From the NCBI RefSeq assembly GCF_007747795.1, contig NZ_CP036275.1:1750501-1814500 (forward strand): a DNA stretch of 64,000 bases. Reading direction: 5' to 3'. The position numbers and the translations under genes are program-made. The DNA comes from Maioricimonas rarisocia (GTDB lineage Bacteria > Planctomycetota > Planctomycetia > Planctomycetales > Planctomycetaceae). Each line of letters begins with the position of its first letter. Position 1 is the first letter of the stretch. The notes beneath the pieces are model-generated. The model did not search any database. It was not told the origin of the DNA and was given only the letters and a program-made list of their open reading frames with translations. Below are positions 16,795 through 25,648 of this stretch, in pieces.

Positions 16795-18630
16795 GTGCTG
16801 CGAACGCTGATGATCGTGACCGTCCTGGTGGTCGGCCGGGGGCTCCCGGCGTTCGCGGACGACGCGAAGCGTCCCAACATCCTCTGGATCGTGGTGGAAG
16901 ATGCTTCGCCGCACATCGGCTGCTACGGCGAAACGACGATCGCCACGCCGCGGCTGGATCAGCTGGCAGAGCAGGGGGTGCGGTTCACGCAGGCGTTTGT
17001 GACCTGTCCGGTCTGTTCGCCCAGTCGTTCGGCGATGGTCTCCGGCATGTACCAGACGACGCTGGGAGCGCATCATCACCGTTCGCAGCGGATCTCCGGC
17101 AAGGGGGGCGGCAACACAGAGTTCTTCGACAGCTACCGCGTCCCGGAGTCGATCCGGCTCATTCCCGAGCTGTTCTCCGATGCGGGGTATTACGTCGTTA
17201 ACGGCGGGAACGCCAAGACCGACTACAACTTCGTGCCCCGCGGCGAACTGTACGAAGGGAAAGACTGGGCCGGCCGGGCCGAGGGACAGCCGTTCTTCGC
17301 GCAGATCCAGCTTCGTGGGGGCAAGAACCGCGGCGTAAAGGTGCCGAAGCCGGTCGATCCGGCGGACGTGACGCTGCCGGCGCACTATCCGGATCATCCG
17401 GTGCTGCGCGAGGATTGGGCGCGGTATCTCAACTCCTGGATTGCGACGGACCGGGAAGTGGGAGAGATTCTCGACCGGCTTGAAGAGGAAGGTATTGCCG
17501 ACGAAACGGTCGTGTTCTTCTGGACCGATCACGGCATCAGTCATGGCCGGGGCAAGCAGTTTCTGTACGAGGAGGGAATCCATGTGCCGTTGCTGGTGCG
17601 GTTTCCTGACGGGCGTGCGGCAGGTTCAACTCGCGACGACCTGGTCACTCACATCGACGTGGCCGCCAGTTCGCTCGCTCTGGCCGATATCCCCATCCCC
17701 AAATACGTGCAGGGGCACGATCTGTTCGCAGAGGATTACCGGCCCCAGCGGCGGATTTTCGCGGCCCGCGACCGCTGCGACGAGTCGGTCGATCTGATCC
17801 GTTGCGTGCGGACGAAGCGGTTCAAGTACATCCGCAATTTCCTTCCGCACGTCTCCCACATGCAGCCGAACCAGTACAAGGACGGCAAGGGAATCATCCG
17901 GACGATGCGGCAATTGCATGTCGACGGAAAACTGACAGAGTTGCAGGGGCGGATCTTTGGGGCGACGCGTCCGGCCGAAGAGCTGTACGACCTGCAGGAA
18001 GATCCAGGCGAAACCCACAACCTGCTGCAGGGGACGAAGGATGAGCAGCGGGCCCATCGGGATACTGTCAACGTGCTGCGTCTGGCGCTGTACGACTGGA
18101 TGATCCGGTCGGGAGACCCGGGGCTGATTCCGGAACCGGTGCTGGAAGAACTGGGACGCCAGGCGGGAAGCAAACATGCGGTCCGCACGCCTCCTGCGGA
18201 TGGTCGCCTGATGTGGAAGCTGATCGACACGATCGAAGCCGGAGAGCGACGGGACGTTGCGGCGCTGGAGAGTGCGGCCTCTGCGGAGCATCCGGCCGTC
18301 CGCTGGTGGGCGGCGACGGGACTCGGACAGTGCGGTGGGAACACGGCACTGCAGGCGGTTCGGAAGCTGCTGGATGATCCCTCGGCAGGAGTGCGTGTGG
18401 CGGCGGCCCAGGCAGCCTGTCTTCTGAGAGATGCCGAGTCGGGGCTGCCGGTCCTCACGCGCGAGCTGAAGAACGAGAACCTGGTCGTGGGGATGTACGC
18501 GATCCGGGGGCTGGAGATGATCGGCGATACAGCCGAGCCGGCACTGCCGGCGATCCTGAAGGCCCGCGAGGGTCGCTATGAGTTCACGCGGCGGATTGCC
18601 CGTCGGCTGAGCGGAACGCTGGCGGAGTAG
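16795..18630 (+). CDS. Secreted type I sulfatase with C-terminal HEAT-like repeats
   Basis: A 611-residue enzyme of the formylglycine-dependent sulfatase family that would remove sulfate esters, probably from algal polysaccharides. After a short signal peptide (residues 1-22) come PNILWIVVEDASPHIGCYG with metal-binding acidic residues, and the modification motif C74-S-P-S-R78 where the Cys becomes formylglycine. The metal-site segment WTDHGISHGRGKQF follows. The last 150 residues carry HEAT-like repeats (HPAVRWWAATGLGQCG, SAGVRVAAAQAACLL), which is typical of some planctomycete sulfatases. GTG at 16795 is the start, with GAGGTG upstream. A formylglycine-generating enzyme would be needed elsewhere. 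Confidence 0.93.
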   Translation: MLRTLMIVTVLVVGRGLPAFADDAKRPNILWIVVEDASPHIGCYGETTIATPRLDQLAEQGVRFTQAFVTCPVCSPSRSAMVSGMYQTTLGAHHHRSQRISGKGGGNTEFFDSYRVPESIRLIPELFSDAGYYVVNGGNAKTDYNFVPRGELYEGKDWAGRAEGQPFFAQIQLRGGKNRGVKVPKPVDPADVTLPAHYPDHPVLREDWARYLNSWIATDREVGEILDRLEEEGIADETVVFFWTDHGISHGRGKQFLYEEGIHVPLLVRFPDGRAAGSTRDDLVTHIDVAASSLALADIPIPKYVQGHDLFAEDYRPQRRIFAARDRCDESVDLIRCVRTKRFKYIRNFLPHVSHMQPNQYKDGKGIIRTMRQLHVDGKLTELQGRIFGATRPAEELYDLQEDPGETHNLLQGTKDEQRAHRDTVNVLRLALYDWMIRSGDPGLIPEPVLEELGRQAGSKHAVRTPPADGRLMWKLIDTIEAGERRDVAALESAASAEHPAVRWWAATGLGQCGGNTALQAVRKLLDDPSAGVRVAAAQAACLLRDAESGLPVLTRELKNENLVVGMYAIRGLEMIGDTAEPALPAILKAREGRYEFTRRIARRLSGTLAE

Positions 18631-18752
18631 GGGGCGTCCTTCGGGCCGTTACTGCTGCTGCTGGGGCCGTGACGTTGAACGGTCGTCTGCAGGTCGAAAC
18701 TGGATGGAGTCTGTCGGGCGGCACCTTCATGTACCCCAGCCACCCGCTAGCC

Positions 18753-19316
18753 CTACCGGGAATCCGGTTGTTCCGTCCGGGGGGCGATGAACTCCGGCGG
18801 AACGGAATCGGCGAGCCAGACGTTCTCGTTGCCGAGGTAGAACGGGACTCCGGCAGCGTGCGCTGTTGCGGCATCGATCCGCAGGATCACGGGGCGGCCG
18901 GCCTTGCGGTGACCGACCTGCAGGGCCGTCGCTTCGTCGCTCGAGAGATGGACGTACTGGCGGGACATGGGAAGGAGTCCGCCGGACGTGATCAGCTGAA
19001 CGGTGTCGGGGGCTGTGCCGTGGTAGAGGTACTGCGGCGGCTCGGCCGGTTCCTTCTTCAGCTTGCCGGCGAGGGAATGGCCGTACAGGGCGCGGATTTG
19101 GCCGTCCTTCAGCTCGTGCCGCTGTTTGGGCATGGCGGCGATCATCCGGCCCAGGTCCGTTTCGGTGAGGTCGGCCCACTCCTCCCGCTCGCGGCGGAGG
19201 GCGGTCAGGAGCGGTTCGACCGGTGTCCAGCCCTCGTCGTCCAGTTCGAGTTCGTACAGCCACGGTGCGTGGCGGAGAGCGTGAGAGATCGTGCGACTGA
19301 GGTCGGTGAGGTTCAT
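18753..19316 (-). CDS. kptA: RNA 2'-phosphotransferase (KptA/Tpt1 family)
   Basis: The family transfers an internal RNA 2'-phosphate to NAD+, giving ADP-ribose 1''-2''-cyclic phosphate. In eukaryotes it finishes tRNA splicing; its role in bacteria, which lack that pathway, is unclear. The 187-residue product has SRTISHALRHAPW, GQIRALYGHS, YLYHGTAPDTV and QYVHLSSDEATA, covering the Arg-His-Arg-Arg catalytic set expected for the family. Start is the ATG at 19316, which begins at the conserved N-terminus; no clear Shine-Dalgarno is upstream. It is convergent with the sulfatase and divergent from the DinB-like gene, with no RNA-repair partner in view. Confidence 0.9.
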   Translation of the reverse strand: MNLTDLSRTISHALRHAPWLYELELDDEGWTPVEPLLTALRREREEWADLTETDLGRMIAAMPKQRHELKDGQIRALYGHSLAGKLKKEPAEPPQYLYHGTAPDTVQLITSGGLLPMSRQYVHLSSDEATALQVGHRKAGRPVILRIDAATAHAAGVPFYLGNENVWLADSVPPEFIAPRTEQPDSR

Positions 19317-19552
19317 TGTGGTTCGGGGGCAGGAGGGGGGTGTTGTTTTCCAGAAAAGGCGTGTTTTCCTGTTGTGGAAACGCAGGATGACTGAAAACCG
19401 CATTCGAGTGACTTGTCTATGGGAGCCGTTCGTCATGGCCGGCGTCCCGTCGAGTCGATTCCCTTTTGCGGCGGTGGATCCGCACGAGTAGAGTGGAGGA
19501 TTGGCCGCACTCGCGATTCACCGTTCGGTGCCAGGAACGAAAGGACGCCCTG

Positions 19553-20035
19553 ATGAACGCGAAGGACGCGATCCGGATGTCGATCGACATGGGGCAGATG
19601 GTCGCCCTTGGGTATCTCGAGGATCTCCAGGATGAGGAGATGATGCACCGTCCCCATCCCGGCTGCAATCATATCAAGTGGCAGCTGGGGCACCTGATTA
19701 CTTCAGAACACCGGATGATGGAGCAGGCCGTGCCCGGGACGATGCCGGCACTGCCGGACGGGTTTGACGACCGCTATACGAAGGATGTGGCCTCCGTCGA
19801 CGATCCCGGGAGGTTCGACAGCAAGGAAGAGCTGTTGCGGGTCTTCCACGAGCAGCGGTCGGCGACGCTCGAAGCACTGCAGACAATCGAAGACGCCAAG
19901 CTCGATCACGAGACGGGTATCAACTATGCGCCGACCGTGGCGGCCGCCTTCGAACTGCAGGGAAGCCACTGGCTGATGCACGCCGGTCAGTGGGCGGTCA
20001 TTCGCCGGCAGCTGGGACGCGAACCATTGTACTGA
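19553..20035 (+). CDS. DinB-like four-helix-bundle protein
   Basis: A 160-residue protein resembling the DinB/YfiT superfamily. It has the metal-binding histidine pattern of the fold: HIKWQLGHLITSEHRMM in the second helix and HWLMHAGQWAVIRRQLG at the C-terminus. Members act as divalent-metal-dependent thiol transferases or have unknown roles. The ATG at 19553 has AAAGGA about eight bases upstream; the longer frame upstream is unlike the family. The lactonase-like gene begins 54 bases downstream and is probably co-transcribed, but no functional link is clear. Confidence 0.85.
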   Translation: MNAKDAIRMSIDMGQMVALGYLEDLQDEEMMHRPHPGCNHIKWQLGHLITSEHRMMEQAVPGTMPALPDGFDDRYTKDVASVDDPGRFDSKEELLRVFHEQRSATLEALQTIEDAKLDHETGINYAPTVAAAFELQGSHWLMHAGQWAVIRRQLGREPLY

Positions 20036-20089
20036 ACGCCCGTGGCCGATCTGCTGATGGTCGCTGTCATCTTCATCCGGAGTCATCGC

Positions 20090-21166
20090 ATGCGTCTGAT
20101 CCTCACGCTGATTGCCGTCGGTCTGGTCCTGGGGGTTCTGCCGGCCCGGGCTGCCGATTGTGTGTACGTCTCAGATGCAAAAGGGAGCCGCATCCTTGTC
20201 TTCCGGCAGGATTCGGAGTCGGGGGAGCTGACGCCGGCGGGCGAAGTGGCGACCGCGGGGACGCCCGGCTCGCTGTGTGTGGATCCGGAGCGGAAGTATC
20301 TGTTTGCGGCCCTGCGGTCGGCAAAGACGATCGCCAGTTACCGGATCGATCCCCAGTCGGGGGAACTCGAACATCTGTCCACAACGGCTGCAAAAGAAGA
20401 CCCGGCGTACGTCGCCACTGACCGGACGGGACGGTGGCTGCTTTCAGCCTACTATCGGGCCGGTCAGATCGCGGTGCATCGCCTTGATGACGGCGGCACG
20501 ATCAGTCCTGAGGGGATGTGGACCGAGACTGCGGACAAGGCCCATGCGATCGTTGTGGATCGGTCCAACCGGTTCCTGTTCGTTCCTCATACCGGACCGG
20601 AGAAGATCTTCCAGTTCCGGTTCGATGCGCAGACCGGCAGGGTGACGCCGAACGATCCGCCCGTCGTCGAAACCGAGGCGGGGATCGGTCCGCGGCACAT
20701 CTGGTTTCATCCAGCAAAGGATGTCGCGTTCGTGAGTGAAGAGCAGGGGAGCAGCATGGGGGCTTACCGCTTCGATCCGGAAGCCGGGACGCTCTCGCCG
20801 CTCGAGGGGCAGCATCGCCACAGCACGCTGCCGGATGGCTTCTCGCAGCGGAATTCCTGTTCGGACATCGAAGTGACGCCGGACGGCCGGTACGTGTACG
20901 TGGGGAACCGCGGTCACGACAGCATTGCCGGCTTTGCATTCGACGATGACGGCAGGATCTCGTCGCTGGGAACGTTTGCGACCGAGCAGACGCCGCGGTC
21001 GTTCAACATCGATCCATCGGGGCGATTCCTGTATGCGGCCGGCCAGGGCTCGGGGCGGCTGGCGGCCTACCGGATCGATGAGAGCAGCGGAGCATTGCGT
21101 CGGTTCGCCACGTACAAGGCGGGAAGCACGCCCTGGTGGGTGCTGGTCGTCCACACCGAAAACTGA
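20090..21166 (+). CDS. Secreted seven-bladed lactonase-like propeller protein
   Basis: A 358-residue protein of the 6-phosphogluconolactonase (YbhE/Pgl-type) beta-propeller family, but with a signal peptide ([21 protein letters not shown]), so an extracytoplasmic role is likely. Blade repeats are visible: [59 protein letters not shown]. The segment [16 protein letters not shown] is typical of the family C-terminus. Secreted copies are common in planctomycetes and their substrate is unknown. ATG 20090 is chosen for the signal peptide and a nearby CGGAG. It ends 58 bases before the CE15-like esterase gene. Confidence 0.87.
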   Translation: MRLILTLIAVGLVLGVLPARAADCVYVSDAKGSRILVFRQDSESGELTPAGEVATAGTPGSLCVDPERKYLFAALRSAKTIASYRIDPQSGELEHLSTTAAKEDPAYVATDRTGRWLLSAYYRAGQIAVHRLDDGGTISPEGMWTETADKAHAIVVDRSNRFLFVPHTGPEKIFQFRFDAQTGRVTPNDPPVVETEAGIGPRHIWFHPAKDVAFVSEEQGSSMGAYRFDPEAGTLSPLEGQHRHSTLPDGFSQRNSCSDIEVTPDGRYVYVGNRGHDSIAGFAFDDDGRISSLGTFATEQTPRSFNIDPSGRFLYAAGQGSGRLAAYRIDESSGALRRFATYKAGSTPWWVLVVHTEN

Positions 21167-21224
21167 GAAGATGCGGTCACGGCATCTACTGACTGACGTT
21201 TCCACAGCGAGGATGATTCACACG

Positions 21225-22532
21225 ATGCGCATGCCAACGCTTGTCGCGATGCTGGCCGTTGCCGCTCTGTCCGCGACGATGAGCAATGACGTTCTGGCCC
21301 AGCCGGCCGGATACAACTACGACGAGGCCAAGGTTCCGAAGTTCGATCTGCCGGACCCCCTGGTGATGCAGGACGGCACAGCCGTCGAGGATCCGCGGAC
21401 GTGGGAGTCGAAGCGGCGGCCGGAGATTCTCGAACTGTTCCGCGAGCATGTGTACGGACGCAGCCCGGGCCGGCCGGAGCAGATGACGTTCGAAGTGGCG
21501 TCGATTGATGATGATGCCCTGGATGGGACAGCGATCCGTAAGGAGGTGACGGTCTACTTCGACGGGACGCCGGACGGTCCGCAGATGAGCATCCTCATCT
21601 ATGCACCGAAGACGCAGGAACCGGTACCGGCGTTTCTCGGGCTGAACTTCTCGGGTAACCACAGCATCGAGGACGATCCGGAGATCACGCTGAACACCGG
21701 CTGGTTCCGGAATCGACCGGACCGGGGCTTCGTGAACCACCGGGCGACCGACGAGTCCCGCGCCAGTGCTTCGAGTCGCTGGCCGGCCAGGCGGATCGTC
21801 GAGCGAGGCTATGCGCTGGCGACGATCTACTACGGCGATATCGATCCGGACTTCGACGACGGATTCCGGAACGGCGTGCACGCGATGTTCAACGAAGAGG
21901 GCGACGCGAAGCCGGCCGCCGACGCATGGGGCTCGATCGCGACCTGGGCCTGGGGACTCAGCCGGGCGCTCGATTACCTCGAGATTGACCAGCACGTCGA
22001 CGGCGACCGGGTGGCGGTGCTGGGACACTCGCGGCTGGGCAAGACGTCGCTGTGGGCCGGTGCCGAGGACGAGCGGTTCGCTCTGGTGATCTCGAACGAT
22101 TCCGGCTGCGGCGGCGCGGCTTTGAGCCGGCGACGGTTCGGCGAGACGGTCGAGCGGATCAACACGTCGTTCCCGCACTGGTTCTGCGACAACTTCGTGA
22201 AGTACAACGGCAACGAAGATGCCTTGCCGGTCGACCAGCACATGCTGATCGCGCTGATGGCTCCCCGGCCGGTCTACATCGCCAGTGCGGTCGATGACCA
22301 GTGGGCCGATCCGCGGGGTGAGTACCTGTCCGGCTACTATGCCGATCCGGTCTACGAGCTGCTGGGGAAGGAAGGACTGCCGGGTGACTCGGATCAGCTT
22401 CCGGCAGTCGACCAGCCGATCAAGACGGGGACGATCGGTTACCACATCCGCAGCGGCAAGCACGATCTGACGTCGTACGACTGGGAGCAATACCTGGACT
22501 TCGCGGATCGTCACCTGAAGCAGGACCGCTGA
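21225..22532 (+). CDS. Secreted CE15-like glucuronoyl/acetylxylan esterase
   Basis: A 435-residue alpha/beta hydrolase resembling CE15. After a signal peptide (about 1-26), the nucleophile lies in [20 protein letters not shown], close to the GCSRxGK of CE15 enzymes. [14 protein letters not shown] and the His-bearing [16 protein letters not shown] also match the family. Such enzymes cleave ester bonds between glucuronoxylan and lignin, or related ester links, outside the cell. Several ATGs are possible (21213, 21225, 21231); 21225 is preferred for the GAGGA about eleven bases upstream. It follows the lactonase-like gene by about 58 bases. Confidence 0.88.
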   Translation: MRMPTLVAMLAVAALSATMSNDVLAQPAGYNYDEAKVPKFDLPDPLVMQDGTAVEDPRTWESKRRPEILELFREHVYGRSPGRPEQMTFEVASIDDDALDGTAIRKEVTVYFDGTPDGPQMSILIYAPKTQEPVPAFLGLNFSGNHSIEDDPEITLNTGWFRNRPDRGFVNHRATDESRASASSRWPARRIVERGYALATIYYGDIDPDFDDGFRNGVHAMFNEEGDAKPAADAWGSIATWAWGLSRALDYLEIDQHVDGDRVAVLGHSRLGKTSLWAGAEDERFALVISNDSGCGGAALSRRRFGETVERINTSFPHWFCDNFVKYNGNEDALPVDQHMLIALMAPRPVYIASAVDDQWADPRGEYLSGYYADPVYELLGKEGLPGDSDQLPAVDQPIKTGTIGYHIRSGKHDLTSYDWEQYLDFADRHLKQDR

Positions 22533-22557
22533 TTCAGACGGCAGCAGAAGCAGAGCA

Positions 22558-22583
22558 GGGGAGGACCATCGGCGGTCCTCCCC
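22558..22583. terminator. Stem-loop between convergent genes
   Basis: A 10-bp perfect stem, GGGGAGGACC (22558-22567) with GGTCCTCCCC (22574-22583), encloses a 6-nt loop between the ends of the esterase and the redoxin-like gene. No T tract follows. Confidence 0.6.
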
Positions 22584-22600
22584 GCCCCGCTGCCGGTGAC

Positions 22601-23941
22601 TTACTTTCCGTCCGACTGAAGTTCCCGGACGAGGGCATCCAGTTCTTCGAGTCCCCGGTTCGGGTCGATGCTGTACAGGCCCACCTTGTAGTGGACAACC
22701 TTGCCGTCGCCGTCGAGGACGACCCACAGCGGCAGTTCGGATTCGAACCGGCGGGGATCACCGAGGGCCTTGATGGCGGCCCCTTCGTCGAGCGCGATGT
22801 CGTAGCCGAGATTCATGAACCGCTTGAGCTTTTTGACGGAACGGACCGCTGCCGAGTGCGTCTGACGGATCGTCAGTCGGGGATCGACGGCGATGCCAAG
22901 TACGACGACATCGTCTGAATCGAGGCGGTTGGACAGAAAGTCGAGGTAGCCGACCTGGCCGTACGGCTGCTCGAGCGGCTCGTCCTTGTACTCCCAGAAG
23001 TGCAGAACGACCGTCTTGCCGGACCACGCCCCGCGGTCGTACGCTCCTCCGCCGAGCTGCTGCAGTTCGAAGTCGGGCAGGGGGGAGCCGACGTAGCGGT
23101 CGGCGAGTTCTGCGACCGAACGGGTCCGCTGCTCGTCGGCTTTGGTTTCCCGCTGGACGAGGGCCGCGAAATCGGCAACCGGCGTGCCGGCGGCCTGGCC
23201 GGCGAGCTGATCGAGCATTGCGGTTTGCGATGCGGCTTCGTCGTCTTTGCGGTCGACGTTCTTCTTGAGAGCGAGCAGGGTCTTGAGGGGCTTGCGGACG
23301 GCGTCCAGTTCTTCCGCGTTGAGGCTCTTCTGCGATTCCAGCTCGAGGGCCAGTTCGAAGCGGTCTCCCTGTCCCATGAAGAGTCGTCGCTGGATGGCCA
23401 GAACCGTGTCGGTCTGTTTGTCGATGGCCAGCTTCTGCCAGCGGCCGAGCCGGTCGGGGATCTCGACCTGCCAGCATTCGTGACCGGCTACCTTTTTCGT
23501 GCCGTCGACCGCATGTTGCTTCCCGTCGATGGTCCACTGCATCCCGTCGGCGAGCGGGCCTTCGTGCGGGATGAACAGCGGACCGACGCTGACGCTCCGC
23601 AGACGCTGGGCGTGACGGTAGCCGAACTGGAGCTCGTGGCCGGTGGGAAGTTCATCCGTTGCCGGCTGGACGATCTGTCCAAATCGCTGATGCCAGGGGA
23701 GTCGGTCGCCGGAGTCGTCGGTAACCGCAAAGTAGCCACTGCGGGCGGTCCCGGCTTCGCCTTCGACAATGACCAGCAGCGAGAACTCGTCGACCGGCTG
23801 CCGGTTGCCTCTCTGGTCGATGCTTTCGAGTTGCCCGCGGTAACGAAGCTGGCGAGCGGACTGGGCAGTAGCCTGCTGGCACAGTGTGGCGCACAGGAGG
23901 ACGACGCAGAGAGATGTCGTTGGCAGGAGAGGAATTCGCAT
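22601..23941 (-). CDS. Secreted redoxin-like protein lacking the CxxC motif
   Basis: A 446-residue protein with a signal peptide (MRIPLLPTTSLCVVLLC and on to about residue 27). The N-terminal half matches no family I recognise. The C-terminal part resembles TlpA/AhpC-like redoxins: FELQQLGGGAYDRGAWSGKT, VVLHFWEYKDEPLEQPYGQV, and the cis-Pro strand ELPLWVVLDGDGKVVHYKVG. The usual WCxxC position reads WEYKDEP and the domain has no catalytic cysteine, so thiol chemistry is unlikely. It may be a structural or binding member. ATG 23941 has GAGGTG upstream. Such proteins are common in planctomycetes. Confidence 0.82.
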   Translation of the reverse strand: MRIPLLPTTSLCVVLLCATLCQQATAQSARQLRYRGQLESIDQRGNRQPVDEFSLLVIVEGEAGTARSGYFAVTDDSGDRLPWHQRFGQIVQPATDELPTGHELQFGYRHAQRLRSVSVGPLFIPHEGPLADGMQWTIDGKQHAVDGTKKVAGHECWQVEIPDRLGRWQKLAIDKQTDTVLAIQRRLFMGQGDRFELALELESQKSLNAEELDAVRKPLKTLLALKKNVDRKDDEAASQTAMLDQLAGQAAGTPVADFAALVQRETKADEQRTRSVAELADRYVGSPLPDFELQQLGGGAYDRGAWSGKTVVLHFWEYKDEPLEQPYGQVGYLDFLSNRLDSDDVVVLGIAVDPRLTIRQTHSAAVRSVKKLKRFMNLGYDIALDEGAAIKALGDPRRFESELPLWVVLDGDGKVVHYKVGLYSIDPNRGLEELDALVRELQSDGK

Positions 23942-24200
23942 CAAGGGACACCTCGTGGGTGAAGGGGGTAGGGGGCGGGGCAGTGTGGCCCGGCGACTTC
24001 ATCATCCTCGCCCCACCTGGGGGACGCAAGCGGGTGTGCCCCATGCTTCTTCACGTGCCGTTCATCGCGCCCGTTGACGGAGGGTATGTGCCCGTCTACT
24101 CTGGCGCGAATACACGTCAAATCCATGCGGCGAACTGCCCGGGGACCGGCCTGCCTGCAGGCGGTGCCGGCTCGTGCCGACTGAATCTGGGGGAGAGGGG

Positions 24201-25313
24201 ATGCGAGACGCAGAGATCAGCTCGTGGCGGCAGTGGGTGACAGGCCTGATGGTGGCCGGTCTGGTGATCGGGACCGCTGGCGGTCCGCTGGTCGGCCAGG
24301 AAACGGACGACGCGGAGGAAGGTCCTCAGCAGGTCATCATCGAGCGGACGCCGGTGCAGCTGCGAGATCCGAAGACGTATTCCGTTTCGCTGTCTCTGGA
24401 GCCGATTCGCGAGATCGACCTGGTCGCTGTCGCCGATGGAGTGACCGGGGCCGTCCAGGTTCAGCTTGGAGGGGCGGCGTCCCGTCAGGCCGAGGCGGTG
24501 CGACTGGATTCTGCGGAGCGACAGCTTGAACTGGAGCGGGCCAAGGCGCTCTTCCGGGTGGCTCAGGCCGAGCAGCGGGCCACGTCCGGCGGCGACGCCA
24601 ATGCCGTGGAAGCGGCCGAAGGACGTCTGGAAGCGGCCCGGGCGGAGCTGCGGCTGGCGGAGCACCGGCTGGATGCGACGGTCGTTCGATTCCCCTTCGA
24701 CGGCAAGGTCATGGGCGTGCACGTCGTCCCCGGGCAGTTCGTGCGGGCCGGTCAGCCGCTCGTGACGCTGGCCGATACGTCGAAGATGCGGGTCGCGATC
24801 CCTGTGGACCGGACCGCGGTCAACGAGGGGGATACGGTCGACATCAAGATCGAGACCGACACGGTTCAGGCGAAAGTCGAGACCATCGTGCCGCTGAAGG
24901 CCGAGTTCGAGCCGCTGCGGGAACTGTTCGTCTCGGTGGCGACAGCCGTGCTGGTGCTGGAGAATGGGGATGGCAAGCTGAAGGCCGGCCAGACGGTGTT
25001 TGCCGACATGATTCCGCGGCAGCCGGTGATGGAAGTCCCCACGTCGACACTGGCGAACATGGAAGAAGGGGGCCGGAAAGTCCAGGTGATCCGTGACGGT
25101 TTCGTACGGGATATCCCGGTGAAGCTGCTGGGCCAGGTGGGCGAGGAGCACGTGTTCGTGAGTGGTCGATTCAGTGCTGCCGACGAACTGGTTCTAAGCA
25201 GTTCCGAAGTGCTGCTGGATGGTGCCCGGGCGGTTCCGGCCGGAGCCGAGATTCCCACTGAAGAGGACGAGGGGGCCGGTCCGGCGGGGCGGCGTCGCGG
25301 TTCGCGGTTCTGA
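24201..25313 (+). CDS. Periplasmic membrane-fusion (adaptor) protein, RND/HlyD type
   Basis: A 370-residue adaptor that would bridge an inner-membrane pump and an outer-membrane channel. It has an N-terminal signal/anchor helix, an alpha-helical hairpin rich in Ala/Glu/Arg (RLDSAERQLELERAKALFRV), then VVRFPFDGKVMGVHVVPGQF and RAGQPLVTLADTSKMRVAIP, which form the lipoyl/barrel half. ATG 24201 is preferred over the GTG at 24174 because GGGAGAGGGG precedes it. The pump and outer-membrane partners are not adjacent, so it may act in trans or have another role. It ends 335 bases before a kinase gene. Confidence 0.82.
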   Translation: MRDAEISSWRQWVTGLMVAGLVIGTAGGPLVGQETDDAEEGPQQVIIERTPVQLRDPKTYSVSLSLEPIREIDLVAVADGVTGAVQVQLGGAASRQAEAVRLDSAERQLELERAKALFRVAQAEQRATSGGDANAVEAAEGRLEAARAELRLAEHRLDATVVRFPFDGKVMGVHVVPGQFVRAGQPLVTLADTSKMRVAIPVDRTAVNEGDTVDIKIETDTVQAKVETIVPLKAEFEPLRELFVSVATAVLVLENGDGKLKAGQTVFADMIPRQPVMEVPTSTLANMEEGGRKVQVIRDGFVRDIPVKLLGQVGEEHVFVSGRFSAADELVLSSSEVLLDGARAVPAGAEIPTEEDEGAGPAGRRRGSRF

Positions 25314-25648
25314 CTGCCGCGGCAGGCACCGGTTTCAGGTGGCCGGCAGCCGATTCGAAGTGCAGACGACGTTGCGGGTCGTGGACGGGGCTTCCCGACT
25401 GCGACCCGTTTTTCGTCAGGGCAGGAGGAATCGGGGGACGCGGCCGGGACAGTTCGCGGCCCGGTCGGTTCGCGGCCCGCAGGTCGGGGACATCGGGAGC
25501 GGGCGGCCGTGCCTGCGGTCCGGTCCGGCCGTTGCACCGCTGGAAAAGTCCGTGCAAGGACTTGCGTCGATCGTTTATACTTCAGGTCGACCGCTGGGCC
25601 GACGAAGTATACATTTGACAGAGGCATCCAGCGCTTCAGGGGGGCACC
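25314..25648. other. Leader region of the Ser/Thr kinase gene with inverted repeat
   Basis: This 335-bp gap precedes the kinase gene. A perfect 8-bp inverted repeat, TATACTTC at 25576-25583 and GAAGTATA at 25604-25611, separated by 20 nt that can also partly pair, ends 37 bases before the start codon. It could be an operator or a leader stem-loop. No other feature is seen. Confidence 0.5.
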
